NCBI GenBank assembly: GCA_964418835.1
Contig: CAYQNJ010000002.1
Location: forward strand, 1-64,000
Direction: 5' to 3'
Source of the DNA: UBA9076 sp964418835
GTDB taxonomy: Bacteria; Bacillota_I; Bacilli_A; Erysipelotrichales; Erysipelotrichaceae
Length of the DNA stretch: 64,000 bases
In this document: positions 53,002-61,768 of the stretch, piece by piece
How positions within the stretch are numbered: position 1 is the first letter of the stretch
Layout: every line of letters starts with the position of its first letter
Position numbers and translations under genes: made by a program
Notes under the pieces: model-generated
The model's input: only the letters and a program-made list of their open reading frames with translations
Databases searched by the model: none
What the model was told of the DNA's origin: nothing

Positions 53002-53313
53002 ATGTTAGATAGCAAAAAATATAAAGAGGTTTTAATTAAGGAAAACCAAACAATTTTATTAGTTTCTGGACAAGGATGTGCAAATTGTGTATCAATGTTT
53101 CCGATTGTGAACACTTTAGTTGAAAAATACCCCCAAATTGTGTTACAAATTATTGAGGTTGAAGAAAGCTATAGAAATCTTGTAGAAGATTATAATATAG
53201 AACAGATACCTGCAATTCTATTGTTTGAAAAAGGTGAGTTATTAGCTAAAATTTATGGTTATCAACCTTATGAAATATTTGAATTGTATGTAAGTGATAA
53301 GTTTAAACTATAG
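53002..53313 (+). CDS. Thioredoxin-fold protein encoded within the pfl cluster
   Basis: This 103-residue thioredoxin-fold protein has an active-site-like C26-A-N-C29 (SGQGCANC) and the cis-proline motif EQIPAILLF. It starts one base after pflA and ends 11 bases before pflB, so it is in the same operon. The CANC dithiol differs from the usual CGPC. A role in keeping the lyase cysteines or the activase reduced is plausible but inferred from position only. Confidence 0.8.
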   Translation: MLDSKKYKEVLIKENQTILLVSGQGCANCVSMFPIVNTLVEKYPQIVLQIIEVEESYRNLVEDYNIEQIPAILLFEKGELLAKIYGYQPYEIFELYVSDKFKL

Positions 53314-53324
53314 GGAGGAAAAAT

Positions 53325-55337
53325 ATGTATCAAGGATGGGAAGGTTTTAACACCGGGAACTGGAATAAAGAAGTAGATGTTCGTGACTTTATTCAAAGAA
53401 ATTATACTGAGTATCTTGGAGATGATTCATTTCTAGTAGATGCTACTGATGCTACAAAAATGCTTTGGGAACAAGTATCACAATTAAATAAGGCTGAATT
53501 AGAGGCTGGTGGTGTCTTAGAGGCAGAAACCAAAGTTGTAAGTACTCTTACATCTTATGGACCTAGTTACTTAAATGAAAGTTTAGAGAAGATTGTTGGT
53601 TTCCAAACAGATAAGCCATTCAAAAGAAGTTTACAACCTTTTGGTGGAATAAGAATGAGTGAAACAGCACTACAATCTTATGGATTTGAAATTGATCCAG
53701 AAGTGAAAGAAATATTTACAAAATATCGTAAAACACACAATCAAGGTGTGTTTGATGGTTATACTCCTGAAATGAGAAAAGCTAGATCTTGTGCAATTAT
53801 TACTGGATTACCAGATGCATATGGTAGAGGAAGAATTGTTGGGGATTATAGAAGAGTTGCTTTATATGGTACTGACTTCTTAATAGAAGACAAACAAAAT
53901 TTATTGAACACAGTTTTATTAGGTTCAATGACTGAAGAAAGAATCAGAGAAAGAGAAGAAGTTTCTGAACAAATTAGAGCTTTAAAAGATTTAGCTAAAA
54001 TGGCTGAAATCTATGGTAAAGACATTACAAAACCTGCAGTTACTGCACAAGAAGCTGTTCAAGCAACTTACTTTGGATATTTAGCAGCTGTAAAAGAACA
54101 AAATGGTGCTGCTATGTCACTTGGTAGAACAAGTACATTCTTAGATATTTATATGGAAAGAGATATTAAGAATGGTTTATTAACTGAAGTAGAAGCTCAA
54201 GAATTAATGGACCAATTTGTAATGAAGCTTAGATTAATTAAATTTATGAGAACTCCTGAATACAATGATTTATTCTCCGGAGATCCAACTTGGGTAACAG
54301 AATCAATTGGTGGTATGAGTTCAGATGGAAGATCGTTAGTAACTAAAAACTCTTATAGAGTACTACATACTTTAGTTAACCTAGGACCAGCTCCTGAACC
54401 AAACTTAACTGTATTATGGTCAACTAAATTACCTAATAATTTTAAGAGGTTCTGTGCTAAGATTTCAATTGAAACAAGTTCAATTCAATATGAAAATGAT
54501 GATATCATGAGAATTGACATGGGTGATGACTATTGTATAGCTTGTTGTGTTTCAAGTATGAGAGTTGGTAAAGATATGCAATTCTTTGGTGCTAGAGCAA
54601 ATCTTGCAAAATGTTTGTTATATGCAATAAATGGTGGTATGGATGAAAAGAAAAAGGTTCAAGTATCACCAAGATATGAACCAATCACATCAGAATATTT
54701 AGATTATGATGAAGTAATGGATAAGTTTGATCAAATGATGAGCTGGTTAGCTGGTTTATATGTAAATACATTAAATGTAATTCATTATATGCATGATAAA
54801 TACTCTTATGAAGCATTAGAAATGGCATTGCATGATCAAGATGTTAGAAGATTCTTTGCGACAGGTATTGCTGGTTTATCAGTAGTTGCTGATTCATTAT
54901 CAGCGATTAAATATGCAAAAGTTAAAACTATTAGAGATGAAGATGGCGTTGTAGTTGACTATGAGGTTGAAGGCGATTATCCTAAATATGGTAATAACGA
55001 TGATAGAGTTGACTTAATTGCAGCTGATCTTGTTAAAAACTTTATGAATAAAATTAAGGAACACCGTACATATAGACGTGGAATTCCTACAATGAGTATA
55101 CTTACTATTACATCTAATGTTGTTTATGGTAAGAAAACAGGTAACACACCTGATGGTAGAAAAGCAGGGGAACCATTAGCTCCAGGAGCTAACCCAATGC
55201 ATGGTAGAGATACTCATGGTGCAGTAGCATCATTAGAATCTGTAGCAAAAATTCCGTATGAATATTCTAGAGATGGAATATCTAATACATTCTCAATCAT
55301 TCCAGATGCACTTGGAAAAGATGACATTGAAAAATAG
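53325..55337 (+). CDS. pflB: Pyruvate formate-lyase core, lacking the glycyl-radical domain
   Basis: Pyruvate formate-lyase converts pyruvate and CoA to acetyl-CoA and formate. This 670-residue protein covers the barrel with the adjacent catalytic cysteines C407 and C408 (CIACCVSSMRVG), the N-terminal GWEGFNTGNW, and TPDGRKAGEPLAPGANPMHG. It stops at FSIIPDALGKDDIEK, where a normal lyase (about 750 residues) continues into the radical domain. That domain is the next gene. The cut falls at a loop before the C-terminal domain. The start follows GGGAGG. Activity is expected only together with the small subunit. Confidence 0.96.
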   Translation: MYQGWEGFNTGNWNKEVDVRDFIQRNYTEYLGDDSFLVDATDATKMLWEQVSQLNKAELEAGGVLEAETKVVSTLTSYGPSYLNESLEKIVGFQTDKPFKRSLQPFGGIRMSETALQSYGFEIDPEVKEIFTKYRKTHNQGVFDGYTPEMRKARSCAIITGLPDAYGRGRIVGDYRRVALYGTDFLIEDKQNLLNTVLLGSMTEERIREREEVSEQIRALKDLAKMAEIYGKDITKPAVTAQEAVQATYFGYLAAVKEQNGAAMSLGRTSTFLDIYMERDIKNGLLTEVEAQELMDQFVMKLRLIKFMRTPEYNDLFSGDPTWVTESIGGMSSDGRSLVTKNSYRVLHTLVNLGPAPEPNLTVLWSTKLPNNFKRFCAKISIETSSIQYENDDIMRIDMGDDYCIACCVSSMRVGKDMQFFGARANLAKCLLYAINGGMDEKKKVQVSPRYEPITSEYLDYDEVMDKFDQMMSWLAGLYVNTLNVIHYMHDKYSYEALEMALHDQDVRRFFATGIAGLSVVADSLSAIKYAKVKTIRDEDGVVVDYEVEGDYPKYGNNDDRVDLIAADLVKNFMNKIKEHRTYRRGIPTMSILTITSNVVYGKKTGNTPDGRKAGEPLAPGANPMHGRDTHGAVASLESVAKIPYEYSRDGISNTFSIIPDALGKDDIEK

Positions 55338-55348
55338 GGAGGTTTAAT

Positions 55349-55582
55349 ATGTCTGATAAAATTGATAACTTAGTAACTCTAATTGATGGTTATGCACAAA
55401 GTGGTGGTCATCATCTAAACGTAAATGTGTTCAATCGTGACACTCTTCTTGATGCTCAAAAACATCCTGAAAAATATCCTCAACTTACTATAAGAGTTTC
55501 TGGATATGCAGTTAATTTCAATAAGTTAACTAAAGAACAACAAGATGATGTAATTGCTAGAACAATGCATGAAAGTATGTAA
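55349..55582 (+). CDS. Separate glycyl-radical subunit of pyruvate formate-lyase
   Basis: This 77-residue protein equals the C-terminal end of pyruvate formate-lyase: IDNLVTLIDGYAQSGGHHLN, then PQLTIRVSGYAVNFNKLT with radical-bearing G52, and the closing RTMHESM. It has its own ATG and GGGAGG site, begins 11 bases after the pflB stop and is in a different frame. Core plus subunit give 747 residues, the normal total. It resembles the stand-alone spare-part protein GrcA (YfiD), but here the core enzyme has no domain of its own, so this is an obligate partner. It ends in a terminator. Confidence 0.95.
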   Translation: MSDKIDNLVTLIDGYAQSGGHHLNVNVFNRDTLLDAQKHPEKYPQLTIRVSGYAVNFNKLTKEQQDDVIARTMHESM

Positions 55583-55606
55583 AACAAGGTTTATACCTTG
55601 TTTTTT
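55581..55606 (+). terminator. Terminator of the pfl operon
   Basis: The stem AAAACAAGGT / ACCTTGTTTT closes a TTAT loop and is followed by T. Confidence 0.9.
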
Positions 55607-55611
55607 ACTTA

Positions 55612-55636
55612 AAAAGGGCTAAAATTTAGCCCTTTT
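55612..55636. terminator. Second tandem terminator
   Basis: The stem AAAAGGGCTA / TAGCCCTTTT closes an AAATT loop. It can act for the pfl operon and for the convergent alcohol dehydrogenase gene. Confidence 0.8.
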
Positions 55637-55641
55637 ATTGA

Positions 55642-55677
55642 TTATATAAATGTAATTTATTTTATATAAATGTAATT
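55642..55677. repeat. 16-bp direct repeat with 20-bp period
   Basis: TTATATAAATGTAATT occurs at 55642-55657 and again at 55662-55677. ATGTAAT recurs once more near 55703. The region is almost pure AT and lies between convergent genes; no function is evident. Confidence 0.6.
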
Positions 55678-55725
55678 AATAAATTAAGTATATAATATAT
55701 TAATGTAATAAAATATACAAATAAG

Positions 55726-56883
55726 TTATTTACAAGCTAGCAAAATATTGTAAATATCATCGCTTGATAGAGGAACGTAGGTATTATTCATATTGCCATG
55801 TTCATATGACATATCAGCCATAAGTCTTAACTTACTTTCATCAATTCCAACTTCACTTAGTTTAGAAGGAAGTCCAATTGATTTAAAAAAATTAGCTGTG
55901 GCTTCTATTCCTTCTTGCGCTTGTTTATATTTATCTTCATTTTCTATATCAAATACATTTTTTGCATATTCCGCAAATTTATCAACTGTATTTTCATTAA
56001 GAATGTATTTCATCCAAGGTATTGTTACTATTGCCAAACCTACACCATGAGTAATATCGTAGAATGCACTTAATTCATGTTCTATTGTATGACATGTCCA
56101 AGCCCCAGATTTACCACTACCTGTTAAACCATTAAGAGCTAATGAACTAGACCACATAATATTACTTCTTGCACTATAGTCTTTTGGATTATTTAATACA
56201 ATAGGAGTATTTTTTATTACTGTTTTTAATAATCCTTCTGCTAGTCTATCCTGTACATTTGTATCTTTGTCATTTTGAAAGTAGTTTTCAAAAATATGTG
56301 ACATTATATCTGCGGCACCTGAAGCTGTTTGAATAGGAGGTAATGTATATGTATAAGTTGGATCTAATATAGATACCTTAGGAATCATTACATTAGCTCT
56401 TGTACCTTTTTTAATGTTTGTGTCCATTCTAGATATTACCGCATTTTTGTTCATCTCTGAACCTGTTGCAGCTAGAGTTAGTATTGTAACTATTGGTAAA
56501 GCTTTGGTTATTAAATCTGGGTTTAATACTAAATCCCATGCATCTTTATCATAATAATAACCCGCTGCTATAACCTTTGAACAATCTATTACAGATCCTC
56601 CTCCAACCGCAAGTATCACATCAATATTATTTTCTTTACAGATCTTTATTCCTTTTCTTACTGATTCTATTTTTGGATTTGGTTCAATTCCATTTAACTC
56701 AAAAATATTATAATCTTTTAAAAGGTTTAAAACATTATCATAGATTCCACTTTTTTTAATGCTTCCTCCACCATATGTCAATAAAACGTTCTTTCCAAAA
56801 ACTTTTATTTCTGTTTCTAAATTATTTATTGAATCTTTACCGAAAATAATCTTAGTAGGTGCTAAAAAAGTAAAATTTTCCAT
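55726..56883 (-). CDS. Iron-containing alcohol dehydrogenase (BdhA/YqhD type)
   Basis: This 385-residue group III NAD(P)H-dependent dehydrogenase is probably an alcohol or butanol dehydrogenase that re-oxidises cofactor at the end of fermentation. It has the nucleotide-binding AVGGGSVIDCSK, TLAATGSEMNKNAVIS, and the metal histidines in HIFENYF, CHTIEHELSAFYDITHG and YEHGNMN. The start is the ATG at 56883 behind GGAG; a TTG start at 56895 is less likely. It lies convergent to the pfl operon, which fits a joint role in anaerobic carbon flow. Confidence 0.92.
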   Translation of the reverse strand: MENFTFLAPTKIIFGKDSINNLETEIKVFGKNVLLTYGGGSIKKSGIYDNVLNLLKDYNIFELNGIEPNPKIESVRKGIKICKENNIDVILAVGGGSVIDCSKVIAAGYYYDKDAWDLVLNPDLITKALPIVTILTLAATGSEMNKNAVISRMDTNIKKGTRANVMIPKVSILDPTYTYTLPPIQTASGAADIMSHIFENYFQNDKDTNVQDRLAEGLLKTVIKNTPIVLNNPKDYSARSNIMWSSSLALNGLTGSGKSGAWTCHTIEHELSAFYDITHGVGLAIVTIPWMKYILNENTVDKFAEYAKNVFDIENEDKYKQAQEGIEATANFFKSIGLPSKLSEVGIDESKLRLMADMSYEHGNMNNTYVPLSSDDIYNILLACK

Positions 56884-56953
56884 AATTTTCTCCAATCATA
56901 TTATTATAATATCATAGATATTTTAATGTATAATTATGTAAATGGAGTTAGAT

Positions 56954-58312
56954 ATGAAATATAAAGAATTTAGAAATAAATATCCAAAATTTATATATCA
57001 TGATTATGATATATATGAAGATGATAATGCAATAATTATTACTTATAACTTTGAAATAGAAGGGTTAAGTAGTTTTAATCCTACTTGGACAATTAATAAA
57101 AAAGATAATAAAAGATATTCTGATTTAAAAATATTTAAAGAAACTGTTTTCTCATTGGGAATGGTCGAACTTGTTAGTTATTGGAAGATTACATGTAGTC
57201 CTAATGTAATTATAAAACCATCTTATTTAGATGAATTTCAAATTAACTGGTGGAAAAAACAATATTTTTTTGGGTTAGGAGAATTTTTCTATATTAATAA
57301 TATTAAAGCTGATATAGATAGTTTTATGAATATATCCACAAGTGATACAAAACTTGAGGGTTTAAAAGATAATAATGTATATAAAGGTAACTTAATTCCA
57401 GTTGGTGGAGGCAAGGATTCTTTTGTGAGTTTAGAAATATTAAAAGACTTATATGATGATAATGATGCATATGTAATAAATAATGTAATTTCTGCGATTA
57501 ATGCTAGTTTTGGGGCAGGGTATAAAGACAAATTAATTAATGTAAAACGTACACTAGATAAAAGAATGCTTGAATTAAACAAACAAGGTTATTTAAATGG
57601 ACATACTCCTTTTAGTGCACTTGTAGCTTTTTCTTCTGTTTTAGTTTCTATTATTTATCAAAAGAAATATATATGTTTATCTAATGAAGCAAGCGCAAAT
57701 GAATCTACAGTATTAGATGAAGAAGTAAATCATCAATATTCTAAGAGTTATGAGTTTGAATTAGATTTTAACGAATATATAAGTAAATATATTACAGATG
57801 AAATAAAGTATTTTTCATTATTAAGACCATTAAGTGAACTTGTGATAACACATATTTTTTCAAAACTTAAAAAACACCATAAGGTTTTTAGAAGTTGTAA
57901 TGTTGGCAGCAAGGAAGGAATTTGGTGCAATCATTGTGCAAAATGTTTGTTTGTGTTTGTGATGTTATCAGCTTATATGCAAGATAAAGAGTTAGTAGAT
58001 ATCTTTGGTAGTAATATGCTAGAAGATGAAAGTATGTATGAAACACTTAAGGAATTAAGTGGAATTAAGGATAATAAACCATTTGAATGTGTTGGAACTA
58101 GAGATGAGGTAGTAGTTGCGATTACTAAGGCTATAAAGCTAAGAAATACAAATAAAATAAAACTTCCATTACTTTATGAAAAATACTTAATGGAAGAAAA
58201 TGTTAGGTTATCTGATTATGATATATATGAATATTTTAATGATGAGCATCTAGTTCCAGAATATCATTTAAATATTTTAAAAGATAAATTAGGAGGATTT
58301 AAAGATGCTTAA
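56954..58312 (+). CDS. murL: UDP-N-acetylmuramoyl-L-alanyl-L-glutamate epimerase
   Basis: MurL converts UDP-MurNAc-L-Ala-L-Glu to the D-Glu form, in an ATP-dependent reaction first described in Xanthomonas. The 452-residue protein has a PP-loop at residues 150-156 (PVGGGKDSFVSLE), NEASANES, and CNHCAKC (C325, C328, C331) in the distal part. It overlaps murD2 by eight bases, the diagnostic pairing. The start is taken as the ATG at 56954 behind GGAG; an ATG four codons earlier is possible. TATAAT at 56929-56934 may be its -10. Confidence 0.88.
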   Translation: MKYKEFRNKYPKFIYHDYDIYEDDNAIIITYNFEIEGLSSFNPTWTINKKDNKRYSDLKIFKETVFSLGMVELVSYWKITCSPNVIIKPSYLDEFQINWWKKQYFFGLGEFFYINNIKADIDSFMNISTSDTKLEGLKDNNVYKGNLIPVGGGKDSFVSLEILKDLYDDNDAYVINNVISAINASFGAGYKDKLINVKRTLDKRMLELNKQGYLNGHTPFSALVAFSSVLVSIIYQKKYICLSNEASANESTVLDEEVNHQYSKSYEFELDFNEYISKYITDEIKYFSLLRPLSELVITHIFSKLKKHHKVFRSCNVGSKEGIWCNHCAKCLFVFVMLSAYMQDKELVDIFGSNMLEDESMYETLKELSGIKDNKPFECVGTRDEVVVAITKAIKLRNTNKIKLPLLYEKYLMEENVRLSDYDIYEYFNDEHLVPEYHLNILKDKLGGFKDA

Positions 58313-59594
58313 TAAATTGGTTGAAGAATTTAAAGATAAAAAAGTATTAATTTGGGGTTTAGGCATGGAGGGTAATTCTACCTATAATTTCATAAAAAAT
58401 GTTTTGCCTGATCAAAAACTATATATTTGTGATACAAAGATACCGGAAAATAATATGTTTTCTAATGACTATATAGTGGATGAAAAAGATTTAGACACTA
58501 CAGATTATGATATTGTAATGAAAGCTCCAGGAATAAAGGGAGATGATTTAAAGGGTAATATATCTGGTCAAGCACCTTTATTCTTAAAATACTTTGGTGA
58601 AAATGTAATTGGTGTAACTGGCACAAAAGGAAAAAGTACCACTGCATCTTTGATATATCACGTATTAAAAGGCAAGTTTTCTAATTTATATATGGTAGGT
58701 AATATAGGGGTACCTTGTTTTGATATATTAGGGTATATGGATTTAGATAGCATTGTAGTATTTGAACTATCTTGTCATCAGCTACAATTTTCAAAACATT
58801 CTCCATTTGTGGCTGTACTACTTAATCTATATGAAGAACATTTAGATCATTATAATAGTTATGAAAGTTATAAGACTTCTAAAAAACAAATATTTTTACA
58901 TCAAAAAGATAGTGATAATGCGATTATTAATTATGACTTAAAAGATGAAATAGAAGATAAAGAAAATATTTTATGGATTAATAAGGATATTTATTCATAT
59001 GGTAAGGAATTAATTAATCCTTTTGATAGTGTTGAAATTGAAAGTACAAGATTGATAGGAAGTCATAATATGAGTAATCTATCTGTGGTGTACTATATAA
59101 CGCATGTTTTATATGGTATTACTAATGAAATGTTTATAGATAGAGTTAAGACATTTAATCCTTTACATCATAGATTAGAAATTGTTGGTACATTTGCGGG
59201 TATTACATATGTAAATGATTCCATATCTACTATAGGTCAATCTACTATTCAAGCATTAAAGAGTTTAAAAAATGTATCAACTGTATTAATAGGTGGATAT
59301 GAAAGAAATATAGATTATACAGAGTTAATAGAGTTTTTAAAAACATTAGAATTAGATAATATTATATTGATGTATGATACAGGAAAGAGAATATTTAAAG
59401 AGTTGTTAGATACTAAAGCAACTGTATATTATGAAAAAGATTTATATGATGCGATAAAACTAGCAAAAAGAGTTACCAAACGTAATACTACATGTCTTCT
59501 TTCACCTGCGGCTGCAAGTTATGGTGATTTTAAAAACTTTGAAGAAAGAGGAAATGAGTTTACAAGGTTAGTTAGGTTAAACAATGAATTATAA
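58305..59594 (+). CDS. murD2: UDP-N-acetylmuramoyl-L-alanine--L-glutamate ligase
   Basis: MurD2 adds L-glutamate to UDP-MurNAc-L-Ala; MurL then inverts it. The 429-residue Mur ligase has an N-terminal Rossmann part (VLIWGLGMEGNST), the ATP-binding GVTGTKGKSTTASLI, FELSCHQLQF, a LNLYEEHLDHY metal site, HHRLEIVG and the C-terminal LLSPAAASYGDFKNFEERG. Family assignment to MurD2 rather than MurD rests on the adjoining murL. It starts behind GGAGG and overlaps recJ by 11 bases. Confidence 0.9.
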   Translation: MLNKLVEEFKDKKVLIWGLGMEGNSTYNFIKNVLPDQKLYICDTKIPENNMFSNDYIVDEKDLDTTDYDIVMKAPGIKGDDLKGNISGQAPLFLKYFGENVIGVTGTKGKSTTASLIYHVLKGKFSNLYMVGNIGVPCFDILGYMDLDSIVVFELSCHQLQFSKHSPFVAVLLNLYEEHLDHYNSYESYKTSKKQIFLHQKDSDNAIINYDLKDEIEDKENILWINKDIYSYGKELINPFDSVEIESTRLIGSHNMSNLSVVYYITHVLYGITNEMFIDRVKTFNPLHHRLEIVGTFAGITYVNDSISTIGQSTIQALKSLKNVSTVLIGGYERNIDYTELIEFLKTLELDNIILMYDTGKRIFKELLDTKATVYYEKDLYDAIKLAKRVTKRNTTCLLSPAAASYGDFKNFEERGNEFTRLVRLNNEL

Positions 59595-61170
59595 TATTGT
59601 GGATTTATTAGAAGAGGATAGTTTTGACAATAACTTAAATCCTTTGTTGAATATTGCGATTGTTAGTAATGAGTTAGATAAATATAAAATCAAAGAATTG
59701 TTTAAAAGTGATTTATATTTATCTTTTAGTAATGATAAATGTGTATTAGATGCTGTTAATAGAATTAAACAAGCCAAAGAAAATAATGAAAAAGTATTTA
59801 TTGCGGGTGATTATGATGCAGATGGGATATGCGCAACAAGTATTATGAAAGATGCATTAGATATTTATGGTGTAGAAACGGGTTATTATATCCCAGATAG
59901 ATTTGTGGAAGGCTATGGATTAAATGTTGATAGGGTGATTCAAGCACACAAAAAAGGATATTCTTTAATAATTACTGTAGATAATGGTGTTAAAGCGTTT
60001 GAAGCTATTGTTAAAGCTAAATCTCTAGGAATGGATGTTATAGTAAGTGATCATCATACGATTGATGGTGAAGTAATAGGTGATATTATTGTTCATCCTG
60101 ATTATATGGATGATCAGTTTAATTCTTTATGTGGTGCTGGAGTTGCTTTAGAAATATCTAGAGTATTAATTGGTGAAAATGATTATCATACAGCCTTAGC
60201 TTGTATTGCGACAATTGGTGATATGATGCCTTTATGGAATGAAAATAGAAATATAGTAAAACATGGTTTAAGGATAATTAATGAACATAAGTATAAAGAG
60301 TTTGATATGTTGCTTGATAACATTGATGAAGTTAGTGAAATGGATATATCTTTTAAATTGGTTCCTAAATTAAATGCGATTGGTAGACTTCAAGAAGAAG
60401 GTGATCCTAATAGTGATCCAAATAATATTGTTAGACATTACTTTCTAAGTAAGAATATAGCTAATAAAATATTTATGAAGGAAAATATTATAAATATTAA
60501 TAAGAAAAGACAAGATAAAAGTAAGAAAATGTTTAATGATGCGATAAAAATGGTTGATGATAATTCTTTTATAATTATTAAAGACAAAGATTTTAATGAA
60601 GGAATTGTTGGATTAGTAGCGGGTAAACTTTCTAATTTATACAATAAACCTACTATTGTTTTTTCTGAAAAAGAAGGTTTATTAAAAGGTAGTGGAAGAA
60701 GTATTAAGGGTTTTGATTTACATGAATTTCTTAATACAGTTTATAAAGATTATTTAAGTTTTGGAGGGCATTCTCAAGCTGTTGGTTTATCTATAGATAT
60801 AAATGACTATGATAATTTTTGTAATATCGTTTATGAAAAATATAAAGATTTGACAGTAAAAGATGTTAAGGATATTGCTTATTTAATTAATGAAAGTGAT
60901 GTTAGTGTTGATAGTGTTCGTGAACTTTCATATCTATATCCATTTGGACAAGGTTTTAAGTTACCAGATTATGCATTAGTAGACATGAAAGTAAATAAAT
61001 TTAGTTTAGTTAAAGGAATTTATCCAAAATACATTTGTGATAATTTTGAGGCAATATCATTTAACTCAGAAAAAATTATTGAGAATCCTAGAGTGTTAAT
61101 TGGGAATTTATCTATTAATAAATTTAGGAATGTGTCTAAAGTATCATTGAATATCAAAGATATAGAATAA
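59584..61170 (+). CDS. recJ: Single-stranded-DNA-specific exonuclease RecJ-like
   Basis: This 528-residue DHH-family phosphoesterase has the RecJ motifs: IAGDYDADGICATSIM, ITVDNGVKAFEAI, VSDHHTIDGEV, CGAGVALEISRVLIG, IATIGDMMPLWNENRNIVKH and the DHHA1 motif FGGHSQAVGLSI. It is much shorter than Bacillus subtilis RecJ and near the size of the E. coli enzyme. It degrades 5' single-stranded ends in repair and recombination. The place before apt and relA is that of Bacillota recJ. Confidence 0.88.
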   Translation: MNYNIVDLLEEDSFDNNLNPLLNIAIVSNELDKYKIKELFKSDLYLSFSNDKCVLDAVNRIKQAKENNEKVFIAGDYDADGICATSIMKDALDIYGVETGYYIPDRFVEGYGLNVDRVIQAHKKGYSLIITVDNGVKAFEAIVKAKSLGMDVIVSDHHTIDGEVIGDIIVHPDYMDDQFNSLCGAGVALEISRVLIGENDYHTALACIATIGDMMPLWNENRNIVKHGLRIINEHKYKEFDMLLDNIDEVSEMDISFKLVPKLNAIGRLQEEGDPNSDPNNIVRHYFLSKNIANKIFMKENIININKKRQDKSKKMFNDAIKMVDDNSFIIIKDKDFNEGIVGLVAGKLSNLYNKPTIVFSEKEGLLKGSGRSIKGFDLHEFLNTVYKDYLSFGGHSQAVGLSIDINDYDNFCNIVYEKYKDLTVKDVKDIAYLINESDVSVDSVRELSYLYPFGQGFKLPDYALVDMKVNKFSLVKGIYPKYICDNFEAISFNSEKIIENPRVLIGNLSINKFRNVSKVSLNIKDIE

Positions 61171-61185
61171 TTATGGGTTATACTG

Positions 61186-61191
61186 TATAAT
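61186..61191 (+). promoter_or_regulatory. Candidate -10 element for apt
   Basis: TATAAT at 61186-61191 lies 25 bases before the apt start; no good -35 is seen. Confidence 0.35.
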
Positions 61192-61215
61192 ATTTGTATT
61201 ATTTAGGAGGCAAAT

Positions 61216-61728
61216 ATGGATTTAAAGAATTACATTGCAAGCATACAAGACTTTCCTCAAGAAGGTATATTATTTAGAGATATTACACCTTTAATGGCTG
61301 ATGGAGATGCGTTTCATTATGCGACATCATTAATGGAAGAATATGCTAAAGAAAAAAATGTAGATGTTATTGTTGGACCGGAAAGTAGGGGATTCATATT
61401 TGGATGTCCTGTTGCGTATAGTCTTAACATAGGTTTTGTACCTGTTAGAAAACCTGGGAAATTACCTAGAGAAACTGTTAGTTGTGAATACGATTTAGAA
61501 TATGGAACAAATGAATTACATATGCACTTAGATTCGATTAAACCTGGTCAAAGAGTATTAATCATTGATGATTTACTTGCGACTGGAGGAACTGTTAAAG
61601 CAACAATTGAGCTTATTGAAAAAATGGGTGGGGTAGTTGTTGGTTGTGCATTTTTAATTGAACTAGCTGATTTAAATGGTAGAGATATTCTAAAAGGATA
61701 TGATGTTAAATCAATAATGACTTACTAA
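61216..61728 (+). CDS. apt: Adenine phosphoribosyltransferase
   Basis: Apt converts adenine and PRPP to AMP in purine salvage. The 170-residue protein has FPQEGILFRDITPLM, GPESRGFIFGCPVAY, VRKPGKLP and the PRPP loop VLIIDDLLATGGTVKATIEL. The start follows TTAGGAGG. A terminator separates it from relA, though the two are neighbours as in other Bacillota. Confidence 0.97.
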   Translation: MDLKNYIASIQDFPQEGILFRDITPLMADGDAFHYATSLMEEYAKEKNVDVIVGPESRGFIFGCPVAYSLNIGFVPVRKPGKLPRETVSCEYDLEYGTNELHMHLDSIKPGQRVLIIDDLLATGGTVKATIELIEKMGGVVVGCAFLIELADLNGRDILKGYDVKSIMTY

Positions 61729-61750
61729 ACCGAAGATTACTTCGGTTTTT
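61727..61750 (+). terminator. Terminator between apt and relA
   Basis: The stem AAACCGAAG / CTTCGGTTT closes an ATTA loop and is followed by T. It abuts the ribosome binding site of relA, so partial read-through may be what transcribes relA. Confidence 0.8.
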
Positions 61751-61768
61751 ATGAAAAGGAGGTGTACA

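Noticed and set aside
55335..55350. Split pflB as a simple sequencing frameshift or stop read-through
   Set aside because: The junction has a stop, a textbook GGGAGG with proper spacing and an ATG, and the two frames have no bridging coding sequence. A raw-read check is still advisable.
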